Assembly (NCBI GenBank): GCA_039029935.1
Contig: JBCCFC010000987.1
Coordinates: 1-5,278, forward strand
Direction of reading: 5' to 3'
Length of the DNA stretch: 5,278 nt
Origin: G039029935 sp039029935
GTDB lineage: Bacteria > Chloroflexota > Anaerolineae > Caldilineales > Caldilineaceae
Below are positions 1 through 5,278 of this stretch, piece by piece. Position 1 is the stretch's first letter, and each line of letters opens with the position of its first letter. Position numbers and translations under genes: made by a program. Under the pieces are notes generated by a model. It was not told the origin of the DNA and ran no database searches. It was given only the letters and a program-made list of their open reading frames with translations.

Positions 1-1429
1 GTTTCTTGCGCCGATTTTGGTTGCTTAACAACACCTGCGACATAAACACCTCGGCCAAGTAGCCTTTGTATTCGTTGAACCGTCTTGCCATACGTCGATA
101 GCGATTGTTCAATTCATTGTGAACACGCCCCTGATGCAGTCCCTCGACATACATCTGCCCCCACACTTTGAGAAACTCAAGCAAAATGGGATCGTCAATT
201 TTGCGAAACCAGTAGCCGATGCCGCTGTGTTCAAGCAAATCTCCACGTGAAAGACGCACCAGGACATCGCGAATCACCTCAATCGGGACATCTTTTCCTT
301 CCTTGCGTTTGAGTTCTTCTTGAATATGTTCAGGGCTAATCACTTCCCCTTCGCCAAAAGTGGAGAGATAGAGAACCCATTTGGTGATGTTTGCGTCATT
401 AATGCGTTCAACCCAACGCGTCACTTGGTCATAGAGTTCGCGCCAAATAAAACCCGATGAGATATCGGCGGCAAGGACCATGTTCAAGTTATCTTCATCC
501 ATCAATGGACGACCTGTTTCAAGTGACTGTCGGACTACCGCAGAAATATAAAAAGGATTACCCGCACAACGCTCTGCAACAACGGGTGCCATCAGTTCGG
601 GTACCGTTGTCTGATGATACTCAGCAACTCGTTTGACCAGTTCTGTTCCCCAATAGGCCGACAACGGTTTGATGGGTTTGCTCCAAAAACGACCAAAAAG
701 CCCACCACGTCCCAGAATATCATTTGCCAAGATGCTCATGGACGATCCTGTGACAAAGTGTGGGCAGGTATTGGATTCAACGGCCTGTTGCATGAAGCCA
801 ATGATGCTAAACCCCAAATCTGGTTGATGGGCATTTTGAAGCTCATCCAGAAAGACCACAATGGTCGAGTCGTTGATATCTGAAATACGTCGCGGTGCTT
901 CCAAGACAACCAGTTCTGGTATTGGGACTTGATGTGTCATTAATGCACGATGCCACATCAAAAGAGTATCCAGACTTCTGGGAAATGGGTGTGTATCTTT
1001 TGAGCTATGTAATAATTCAAGTAATTTTTCCGTCGTAACTGTCTCTGTAATTATCTCTGGTGCTTGTAAATAAAATGCTAAATAGTGACGAATAAAATTT
1101 TCTAAATATTCTTTAGAAAATTCCCATCGGTCTAATGGCACATCTCGAAAGGTATAATAAACAGGTACAACTGCTTTCGGGTTCTTTGGGTCTTGCTCAA
1201 AGAAGAGACGGTTGGCGACACGACGAAAGATTTCTGTCTTCCCCATGCGTCGTTGTCCCAATAACACCGTTGATATGCTACGTCGATCAGCCGCTCTTAG
1301 GGCAGACTGATAGAAATAGTCGAGAAACTCGGTGCGGTCGGTGTAGATTTCGTCAGGGACGTCGGGGCGGATGATCCAAGGGTTTTGTGGGAAATGGGCG
1401 GCTTCTCTTGGTGGTGTGTTGTTGGACAT
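1..1429 (-). CDS. P-loop ATPase, ATPase_2/STAND-like (C-terminus outside window)
   Basis: This is an open reading frame of 476 complete codons that runs off the left edge. The ATG at 1427-1429 is preceded by an AAGGA-type ribosome site 10 bases upstream. The N-terminal ~20 residues are unstructured-looking and lead into the phrase PWIIRPDVPDEIYTDR. A P-loop follows at residues 58-65 (GQRRMGKT; the arginine pair before GKT is typical of the ATPase_2 group). Walker B is at 190-196 (IVVFLDE, with D195 and E196), a sensor-like VTGSS is at 226-230, and GNPFYI is at 290-295. Residues ~350-420 look like a winged helix. The last visible segment (NEYKGYLAE, 452-460) resembles the first helix of the PD-(D/E)xK-like nuclease domain found at the C-terminus of relatives such as the DUF234 proteins, but the domain itself is out of view. 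Codons for residues ~104-144 are markedly AT-rich. The ATPase assignment is firm. Its target, and any role in defence or DNA transactions, is inference. Confidence 0.9.
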   Translation of the reverse strand, partial: MSNNTPPREAAHFPQNPWIIRPDVPDEIYTDRTEFLDYFYQSALRAADRRSISTVLLGQRRMGKTEIFRRVANRLFFEQDPKNPKAVVPVYYTFRDVPLDRWEFSKEYLENFIRHYLAFYLQAPEIITETVTTEKLLELLHSSKDTHPFPRSLDTLLMWHRALMTHQVPIPELVVLEAPRRISDINDSTIVVFLDELQNAHQPDLGFSIIGFMQQAVESNTCPHFVTGSSMSILANDILGRGGLFGRFWSKPIKPLSAYWGTELVKRVAEYHQTTVPELMAPVVAERCAGNPFYISAVVRQSLETGRPLMDEDNLNMVLAADISSGFIWRELYDQVTRWVERINDANITKWVLYLSTFGEGEVISPEHIQEELKRKEGKDVPIEVIRDVLVRLSRGDLLEHSGIGYWFRKIDDPILLEFLKVWGQMYVEGLHQGRVHNELNNRYRRMARRFNEYKGYLAEVFMSQVLLSNQNRRKK

Positions 1430-1438
1430 GATACGCTG

Positions 1439-1444
1439 TTCCTT
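1439..1444 (-). promoter_or_regulatory. Ribosome binding site of the ATPase gene
   Basis: The minus strand reads AAGGAA here, with about ten bases between AAGGA and the ATG at 1429. This supports that start codon. A TGTAAT hexamer lies some 30 bases further upstream and could be a -10 box, but its best -35 candidate (TTGGCT) is 19 bases away, so no promoter is claimed. Confidence 0.5.
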
Positions 1445-1492
1445 GGTAAAATTTCAGTTCATTACAAAGATTGTTTTGCCTTCGTAGCCAAA

Positions 1493-1550
1493 CCTCCGGA
1501 AGGTGTCCAGAGAAACTTGAGTACACCTAAATCATTTTTGAACACCTTCC
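1493..1550. repeat. Decayed short inverted repeat related to the 2269-2352 hairpin
   Basis: GGAAGGTGT at 1498-1506 is the exact reverse complement of ACACCTTCC at 1542-1550, leaving a 35-base loop. The left arm with its flank, CCTCCGGAAGGTGTCC at 1494-1509, matches CCTCCGGTAGGTGTCC inside the large hairpin at 15 of 16 positions. This suggests two members of one repeat family, with this copy degraded outside the core. It may also act as a transcript hairpin in the upstream region of the ATPase gene, but nothing shows that. Confidence 0.5.
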
Positions 1551-1716
1551 AGAGATCGGGTAAATATACTATTTTTCCATGATAGCACAAATTTTCGCGA
1601 GGATGAAATTCAATGAAGGCAATAACCATGCAACCTATTTCGCAACTTTATCGTTCTTAAAACGAATACACAACGACTGTACACATAAAAATCAAGTACC
1701 AGATCACAAAAAACAT

Positions 1717-1880
1717 ATGCTACAAATCAAAACATTCGGCCATTTTGACATCACACACAACAACCACTCAATCACAGACCAGCTATCGGCCAAGGGGCAA
1801 GCACTCATCATCTATCTAGCCTGTCATGCGGGCGAAGCGGTCAGCCGTGCGTATCTACAATCATTGCTCTGGAGTGACAG
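1717..1880 (+). pseudogene. AfsR/SARP-type transcriptional regulator, 5' remnant
   Basis: From the ATG at 1717 the translation begins MLQIKTFGHFDI and continues through KGQALIIYLACHAGEAVSR to LQSLLWSDS. This is the standard opening of the OmpR-like winged-helix domain of SARP/BTAD regulators: a short beta strand with the FG.F phrase, the K.QALL.YLA helix, and the SR..L..LLW recognition helix. Family members are normally several hundred to over a thousand residues long and continue with a BTAD helical repeat and often an ATPase. Here the match stops after about 54 codons, close to 1880, where the sequence becomes the antisense of an MFS transporter gene. The frame reads on to 2043 but is meaningless there. 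No Shine-Dalgarno sequence is evident. The domain call is strong. Loss of the rest of the gene is inferred from the junction. Confidence 0.8.
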
Positions 1881-1886
1881 CCGACC
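1874..1886. other. Probable deletion junction joining two convergent genes
   Basis: Left of this point the plus strand encodes SARP-type sequence ending LLWSD. From 1880 rightwards the minus strand encodes MFS sequence starting at ALVG. Both genes point at the junction and both have lost everything downstream of it. The simplest history is one deletion that removed the 3' ends of two convergent genes and whatever lay between them. No insertion sequence end, target duplication or long microhomology is visible at the junction. Confidence 0.6.
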
Positions 1887-2250
1887 AGCGCAATGGCTGT
1901 CCCCAGCACCATCCACGGCTTTCGACGCCCACGGCACCCAACCGCTTCACGGACGAATCGCTTCTCGCTCCTACCCAAGGCGCAATAAAGAGGTTGAGAA
2001 TGTTGTCCCATGTCATGATGAAAAAGGCCAGCGTGGGTGGTAGCCCAAAGCCGACGACCTGCGGAATCGGTTGCCCGGCATTGCGTAGAGATTCTTCCCA
2101 CAACGGATGACCCGCTTGGAGAAAAATAGGCAGAAAGAGGTTGACAATCGGCTCCATGACATAGAGCGGGAAGATGCCTAGACTGGCGAGAAAGGCAAGC
2201 CGCCACGGGAATGGCTCTTGATGTTGATGATTGATTTTAGGTAACTTCAA
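1880..2250 (-). pseudogene. MFS transporter (SLC45/glycoside-type), frameshifted 5' remnant
   Basis: The minus-strand translation from a TTG codon at 2250 contains a first hydrophobic segment (FLASLGIFPLYVMEPIVNLF) and a second (PTLAFFIMTWDNILNLFIAP) followed by WVGARSD. The D.....P..G..SD phrase after helix 2 is the MFS loop 2-3 signature. The frame is lost at about 1927-1940: up to KRLG it reads in one frame, while the expected continuation GRRKPWMVLGTAIALVG reads in another, a net shift of two added bases or one lost. The match then ends at about 1880, at the start of helix 3, so roughly three quarters of a normal 12-helix protein is missing. An in-frame stop lies just upstream of the TTG and no ribosome site is seen, so the true start may also be altered. 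The 40-bp hairpin ends about 20 bases upstream. Confidence 0.8.
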
Positions 2251-2268
2251 CTGAATATCCTATCACGC

Positions 2269-2352
2269 GAAGAGTGTAGCAGGGGACCTCCGGTAGGTGT
2301 CCAATTTTCGCAAAAATTGGACACCTACCGGAGGTCCTCTGCTACACTCTTC
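2269..2352. repeat. Long near-perfect hairpin (40-bp arms, 4-base loop)
   Basis: The arm at 2269-2308 is the reverse complement of 2313-2352 except for G2283 opposite T2338, which is a G-U pair in RNA. The loop is CGCA. The element begins five bases beyond the stop codon of the Roco gene and ends about 20 bases before the start of the MFS remnant on the same strand. Position suggests it ends or stabilises the Roco transcript, but no T-run follows on the minus strand, so it is not a classical intrinsic terminator. A related core sequence at 1494-1509 suggests a dispersed palindromic repeat family. The almost complete symmetry implies a recent origin or active maintenance. Confidence 0.9.
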
Positions 2353-2357
2353 ACTAC

Positions 2358-4922
2358 TTACGCATTATATATCCGGCGGAATTCTGAGTTCTCTCCATAG
2401 TCATGCACCACCACATCCATCAACGATTGAATGCGGCCACTATGCTCGGCTTCGGTCAATACAGCGTACCATTGACTGTCGAGCGGCGTACCCCATCGGA
2501 TGCGGTTGGGGTTCAGCCCAGCGTCGGCCATCACACGGAGGATGTCGTTCTCGTTGGGATAAAACTGGCAAAGCAAATTGCGCATTTCTCGGCTTTGATA
2601 GCGGCTACCATCTCGTTCGCTGGCATAGACAGCGTTGTCGAGCAACGACTGTACCCGAACCTCTTCCATGCTTCTCTGGCACGGCCATGTCTGCCGACGG
2701 CGTTCCACACACTGTTGCAGAAATTTATACTCGAAGAAGTGAGGCTTATCGCTGTTGGCACAGTCCGTACAGTTGCAGGGAATCATCTCCTCAACCTGCA
2801 AGTTGTGAAAGTTGCTGTGAATTTCCTCGATGGTTTTGCGGATAATGTCCAGAAAGCGTTTGGCATTGTCGCCCACTAGCATGATGCTGATGGTGCGGTC
2901 GAGATAGCGTTCCTGCACAAGCGCACGTGTGTTGTCATAGTCGAGCAGGACACCATAACGCCAGTGACACTGGCCATGTTCATCGCTGTGGATGTCATGA
3001 TGGCGTTTGACAATAAAGCGTGTGAGCAACCCCTTGGGCATAAATTCATAGCGATATTCAAAGCGCAGGGCGGGTGTTGTGTACTCGCCACGCCAGATGC
3101 TGTCAATATGTTTGGGCTTATCAACGGGTAGTAGCTGTGGCGCAAGATAGCTCTTGTTATCGCCATTGCTTGGCAGTTCATAGCAAATCTCAAACTTGCT
3201 GTTGCGCATAAGTGAGAGCAGTTCACGCCGCTGGTCACGATACTTGTCATCGGACCAGATATCCTGTAGGTCACGATTGTAGAAGACCCCCTGCTGCTCC
3301 TTCACGGTGGCATTGTCCAGCACCCGATAGACGCCATCGGTAATCCACTCTGGGTTGAGCGTCACCAAGTTATCCAGTTCGATATCATGGCGGAAGTAGA
3401 TGATGACCCCAATGTCGTGCAGATAATCGCTGAGAAAGTCGGCGCGCTCTTCGTTCATACCATACTCAGCACAGAGGTCGAGGTATTCACGACGTGAGAC
3501 ATGGTCCCGCCCTTGACTGCGTAGTTGCTCCAACCCCTCACGGATATCAACCCACACCTTGGGCAACCTTGTCCCCACATGCGGCAGCAGGTCCTTGTCC
3601 GTGATGATGGTGCGGATAACATGTTTGAGTTCATCAATGGTGCGACGGTGGTCAGAGTGACAGCTAATCCGTTGCGGATAGTCATAGACAATGGTTTCAA
3701 AACGTTCTTGATATTCACGCACGGGCAGGTCTTTGGTCGGCTGATCACATTTGTTGAGCACGACCACAACAGGGCTACGGTCGCCCAATAGCTGGATGAT
3801 GTTGAGCCAGTAGTAGAAATCCTCGTGACGGTCCTCGCGGCGAGATTCGGTGACAAGCAGATAAAGTGAGCGTTTGGTCAGAAAAAACTGATGCGTGGCG
3901 TGGTAGATTTCCTGACCGCCAAAATCCCAGATGTTGAGGCGGAAATCTTTCTCCGTATCGAGTTCCTCGTTGGGGATGATCCATGTATGAATGTCAATGC
4001 CTTCGGTACTCTGCTCCGGATCCAGTTGATAGTTCGGGTTGGTCAGCGTTTTGGCGAGCGAGGTCTTACCCACACGTCCTTCACCCACCAACAGTAACTT
4101 CATCTCATAGAGTGTGTCCTCATCGTTGGCCTCGGCAAAATAATTGCGGATGGCGTTGATCCCCTGTTGGGCAATTTCCTGCGGAGGATAACTGAATTGA
4201 TTGGAATTCAGGTATAGTTTTTGTAAATTATGAAGTTGGGTAATCGAGTTGGGCAGAGTGCTTAGTTGATTAGAGCGAAGGTCCAGTTTTTGTAAATTCT
4301 GTAGTTGGGAAATGAAACAGGGGAGAGTGTTTAGTCGATTGTGACAAAGGTCCAGTTTTTGTAAATTGTGAAGTTGGGAGATGCAATTGGGGAGGGTACT
4401 TAGTTGATTACCCATCAGGTCTAGGTGAAATAAATTGTGAAGTTGATAGAAGGAGTTTGGGAGGGTGCTTAGTTGATTGAAACTCAGGTACAGTTCTCGT
4501 AAATTGTGAAGTTGAGAGATGGAATCGGGGAGGGTACTTAGTTGATTGGAACTCAGCGACAATTCTCGTAAATTGTGAAGTTGAGAGATGGAATCGGAGA
4601 GGGTGCTTAGTCTATTGGAACTGAGGTACAGTTGCTCTAGATGATTTAGCTTAAATACTTCGTCAGGAATATCTGTTAACCCTAATTCAGACAAACTCAG
4701 ACTACGCTGCTGCTCGTCACGGCATTGACGAATTCGTTGTATGGCCTCATTGTTGATGATAACCTGTTTGCTCGGCATCGCTACTCGTTGTAGTGTCCCA
4801 GAGTATCGTTTAATGAGAAGAATACATAAGTGTACTGTCCCCAACATAATGATGATGGTGGCGATTACAATAATGGTATATTCGGTTAGTGTATCTGGTG
4901 GGAAAAAGGTGATTTGGTCCAT
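2358..4922 (-). CDS. Membrane-anchored LRR-Roc-COR (Roco) GTPase with C-terminal EAD-like domain
   Basis: This complete protein of 854 residues is a Roco-family GTPase. In order it contains: one hydrophobic helix at 15-37 followed by KR, predicting a membrane anchor with the rest in the cytoplasm; eight leucine-rich repeats of exactly 23 residues at 71-254 (consensus NLQKLDLxSNQLSTLPxSISQLH); and a Roc GTPase domain at ~273-445. The Roc domain shows G1 GEGRVGKTS at 280-288, a switch-I T306, G3 DFGGQE at 333-338 and G4 NKCD at 390-393. A COR domain at ~452-710 includes YLHDIGVIIYF (500-510) and LNPEW (522-526). A cysteine cluster (C716, C718, C721, C738, C748) may bind zinc. Residues ~775-854 resemble an effector-associated domain: an alpha-helical ~80-residue module with FYPNENDI, AEHSGRIQSLM and a final GENSEF. 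All GTPase motifs look intact. Roco proteins act as nucleotide-dependent dimer switches. The tethered-sensor role with effector recruitment is inferred from the architecture. The start is the ATG at 4922, with AGGGA nine bases upstream. Confidence 0.95.
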   Translation of the reverse strand: MDQITFFPPDTLTEYTIIVIATIIIMLGTVHLCILLIKRYSGTLQRVAMPSKQVIINNEAIQRIRQCRDEQQRSLSLSELGLTDIPDEVFKLNHLEQLYLSSNRLSTLSDSISQLHNLRELSLSSNQLSTLPDSISQLHNLRELYLSFNQLSTLPNSFYQLHNLFHLDLMGNQLSTLPNCISQLHNLQKLDLCHNRLNTLPCFISQLQNLQKLDLRSNQLSTLPNSITQLHNLQKLYLNSNQFSYPPQEIAQQGINAIRNYFAEANDEDTLYEMKLLLVGEGRVGKTSLAKTLTNPNYQLDPEQSTEGIDIHTWIIPNEELDTEKDFRLNIWDFGGQEIYHATHQFFLTKRSLYLLVTESRREDRHEDFYYWLNIIQLLGDRSPVVVVLNKCDQPTKDLPVREYQERFETIVYDYPQRISCHSDHRRTIDELKHVIRTIITDKDLLPHVGTRLPKVWVDIREGLEQLRSQGRDHVSRREYLDLCAEYGMNEERADFLSDYLHDIGVIIYFRHDIELDNLVTLNPEWITDGVYRVLDNATVKEQQGVFYNRDLQDIWSDDKYRDQRRELLSLMRNSKFEICYELPSNGDNKSYLAPQLLPVDKPKHIDSIWRGEYTTPALRFEYRYEFMPKGLLTRFIVKRHHDIHSDEHGQCHWRYGVLLDYDNTRALVQERYLDRTISIMLVGDNAKRFLDIIRKTIEEIHSNFHNLQVEEMIPCNCTDCANSDKPHFFEYKFLQQCVERRRQTWPCQRSMEEVRVQSLLDNAVYASERDGSRYQSREMRNLLCQFYPNENDILRVMADAGLNPNRIRWGTPLDSQWYAVLTEAEHSGRIQSLMDVVVHDYGENSEFRRIYNA
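4230..4643 (-). repeat. Tandem 69-bp coding repeats (LRR units 2-7)
   Basis: The six repeats covering residues 94-231 are similar in DNA as well as protein. For example, the stretches starting at 4501 and 4570 are nearly identical over more than 50 bases at a spacing of exactly 69. Each unit carries the AAATTGTGAAGTTG core, with small variants. The region is more AT-rich than the GTPase-COR part. Such DNA-level identity points to recent unit duplication or gene conversion, so repeat number may vary between strains. The outer units (71-93 and 232-254) are more diverged, as expected for capping repeats. Confidence 0.85.
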
Positions 4923-4931
4923 TGGTGCCTG

Positions 4932-4936
4932 TCCCT
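4932..4936 (-). promoter_or_regulatory. Likely ribosome binding site of the Roco gene
   Basis: The minus strand reads AGGGA followed by nine bases and the ATG at 4922. The match is moderate. It is the only purine-rich candidate at a suitable distance, and the protein's hydrophobic anchor begins soon after this ATG, which supports the start. Confidence 0.4.
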
Positions 4937-4967
4937 GTGTGATAGCCGCTTACGGCGGTGCAAGCTG

Positions 4968-5052
4968 ATACTACAGCGGATTTGGGCTGGGAACGGATTT
5001 TAGTCCCCGCGCACGAGATAAATCCATTCTGCTCCCAAATCCGCTGTAGTAT
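4968..5052. repeat. TA-flanked 85-bp palindromic element, MITE-like
   Basis: The 19 bases at 4968-4986 (ATACTACAGCGGATTTGGG) are the exact reverse complement of 5034-5052. Inside, GGATTT at 4995-5000 and AAATCC at 5020-5025 form a second nested pair that repeats part of the terminal sequence. Both ends carry TA next to CTACAGCGG, as expected for a small non-autonomous element of the IS630/Tc1-mariner type, which duplicates TA on insertion. It has no coding capacity. It lies 46 bases upstream of the Roco start and could fold in the leader transcript. The palindrome is certain. The mobile-element origin is inferred. Confidence 0.7.
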
Positions 5053-5173
5053 AGTTACGCCACTGCAAATTCTTTATACAGTCGGATATGCAGTGTTTTA
5101 TGAAAATTTTGTAATGGTCAGCAACACCTTGAACAGTTATCGTAGGCACAAGGTGGCCCATCCCAGAGCAGCA

Positions 5174-5257
5174 CAGCCAAGTAACCGCTGAAAGGTGAGA
5201 GGTCCCCGCCCCAGGTCCCCAACTAGAGCGAGGTAGCCCAGCCAAGTAGCCACTGAA
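5174..5257. repeat. Pair of imperfect direct repeats, ~65-bp period
   Basis: CAGCCAAGTAACCGCTGAA at 5174-5192 recurs as CAGCCAAGTAGCCACTGAA at 5239-5257, with 17 of 19 bases the same at a spacing of 65. Weaker similarity extends to both sides: an AGAGC element precedes each core and a CCCCGC-type element follows each. The second copy runs close to the window edge, so more units may follow. The function is unknown. It looks like an intergenic repeat rather than part of a gene. Confidence 0.6.
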
Positions 5258-5278
5258 CAAACAAGTGGCGGCCCCGCA

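Larger units (their letters stand above)
1430..1716. other. AT-rich region between divergent starts
   Basis: The region separates the minus-strand ATPase start from the plus-strand start of the regulator remnant, so it should once have held two divergent promoters. An open frame runs on the plus strand from 1579 into the regulator remnant, but its first 46 codons have no recognisable domain and lie upstream of the natural family start at 1717. I treat them as non-coding. The only clear structure is the short inverted repeat at 1493-1550. Confidence 0.5.
4923..5278. other. Non-coding region upstream of the Roco gene
   Basis: No open frame here resembles a protein family. The frames of 77-86 codons cross both the palindrome and the direct repeats and have low-complexity or repeat-derived translations. 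The stretch contains the palindrome at 4968-5052, an AT-rich segment at about 5053-5145 that is the most likely place for the Roco promoter (the minus strand has TATAAA near 5072-5077 but no good -35 partner), and GC-rich direct repeats from about 5150 to the right edge. Confidence 0.6.

Noticed and set aside
614..1582. Plus-strand open frames at 614-883, 1135-1374 and 1385-1582
   Set aside because: The first two lie antisense within the ATPase gene, and the third covers its start and the upstream inverted repeat. None shows a recognisable domain.
2269..2352. Classical rho-independent terminator
   Set aside because: The stem is far longer than usual and neither strand has a T-run after it, so I list it as a repeat with possible terminator function only.
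2297..4097. Several plus- and minus-strand open frames of 68-182 codons overlapping the Roco gene
   Set aside because: They are shadows of a long gene with clear domains. Their translations are cysteine/serine-rich or otherwise unlike real proteins, and one begins inside the hairpin.
5060..5130. Roco promoter with TATAAA as -10
   Set aside because: No acceptable -35 box at 16-18 bases, and promoter consensus in this lineage is uncertain.
5174..5257. CRISPR array
   Set aside because: Only two units, with diverged cores and related flanking sequence between them. No unique spacers and no cas genes.
5000..5260. 86-codon minus-strand frame upstream of the Roco gene
   Set aside because: It crosses the direct repeats and the palindrome, has no ribosome site that I can see and no recognisable domain. 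Repeated phrases in the translation come from the DNA repeats.

Overview
The window is accessory DNA, probably from a Chloroflexota bacterium (moderate confidence). The evidence is the company of genes: a leucine-rich-repeat Roco GTPase, an ATPase_2/STAND-like ATPase, the start of an AfsR/SARP-type regulator and the start of an SLC45-like MFS transporter, at intermediate GC, with palindromic repeats between them. Filamentous cyanobacteria carry similar Roco and ATPase families and are the main alternative.

Layout from left to right. Positions 1-1429 (minus strand) hold a P-loop ATPase of at least 476 residues whose C-terminus lies outside the window. Positions 1430-1716 are an AT-rich upstream region with a decayed short inverted repeat. 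Positions 1717-2250 are a gene scar: the first ~54 codons of a SARP-type regulator (plus strand) meet, tail to tail at about 1880, the first ~120 codons of a frameshifted MFS transporter (minus strand). Positions 2269-2352 form a hairpin with 40-bp arms, just past the stop codon of the next gene. Positions 2358-4922 (minus strand) are the main gene: a complete 854-residue protein with an N-terminal membrane anchor, eight 23-residue leucine-rich repeats, a Roc GTPase domain, a COR domain, a cysteine cluster and a C-terminal domain that looks like an effector-associated domain (EAD). Positions 4923-5278 carry no convincing gene. They hold an 85-bp TA-flanked palindrome resembling a MITE and a pair of diverged ~65-bp direct repeats.

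How the genes may work together. The Roco protein reads as a membrane-tethered sensor and switch: LRRs for recognition, Roc-COR for GTP-driven dimer switching, and an EAD to recruit an effector with a matching EAD. EADs are known from bacterial conflict and programmed-response systems, so an EAD partner (protease, nuclease, TIR or similar) may lie outside the window or elsewhere in the genome. The ATPase downstream on the same strand could belong to a neighbouring defence or signalling module, but ~0.9 kb of gene debris separates the two and no operon is visible. The debris, palindromes and repeats suggest a region with a history of rearrangement.
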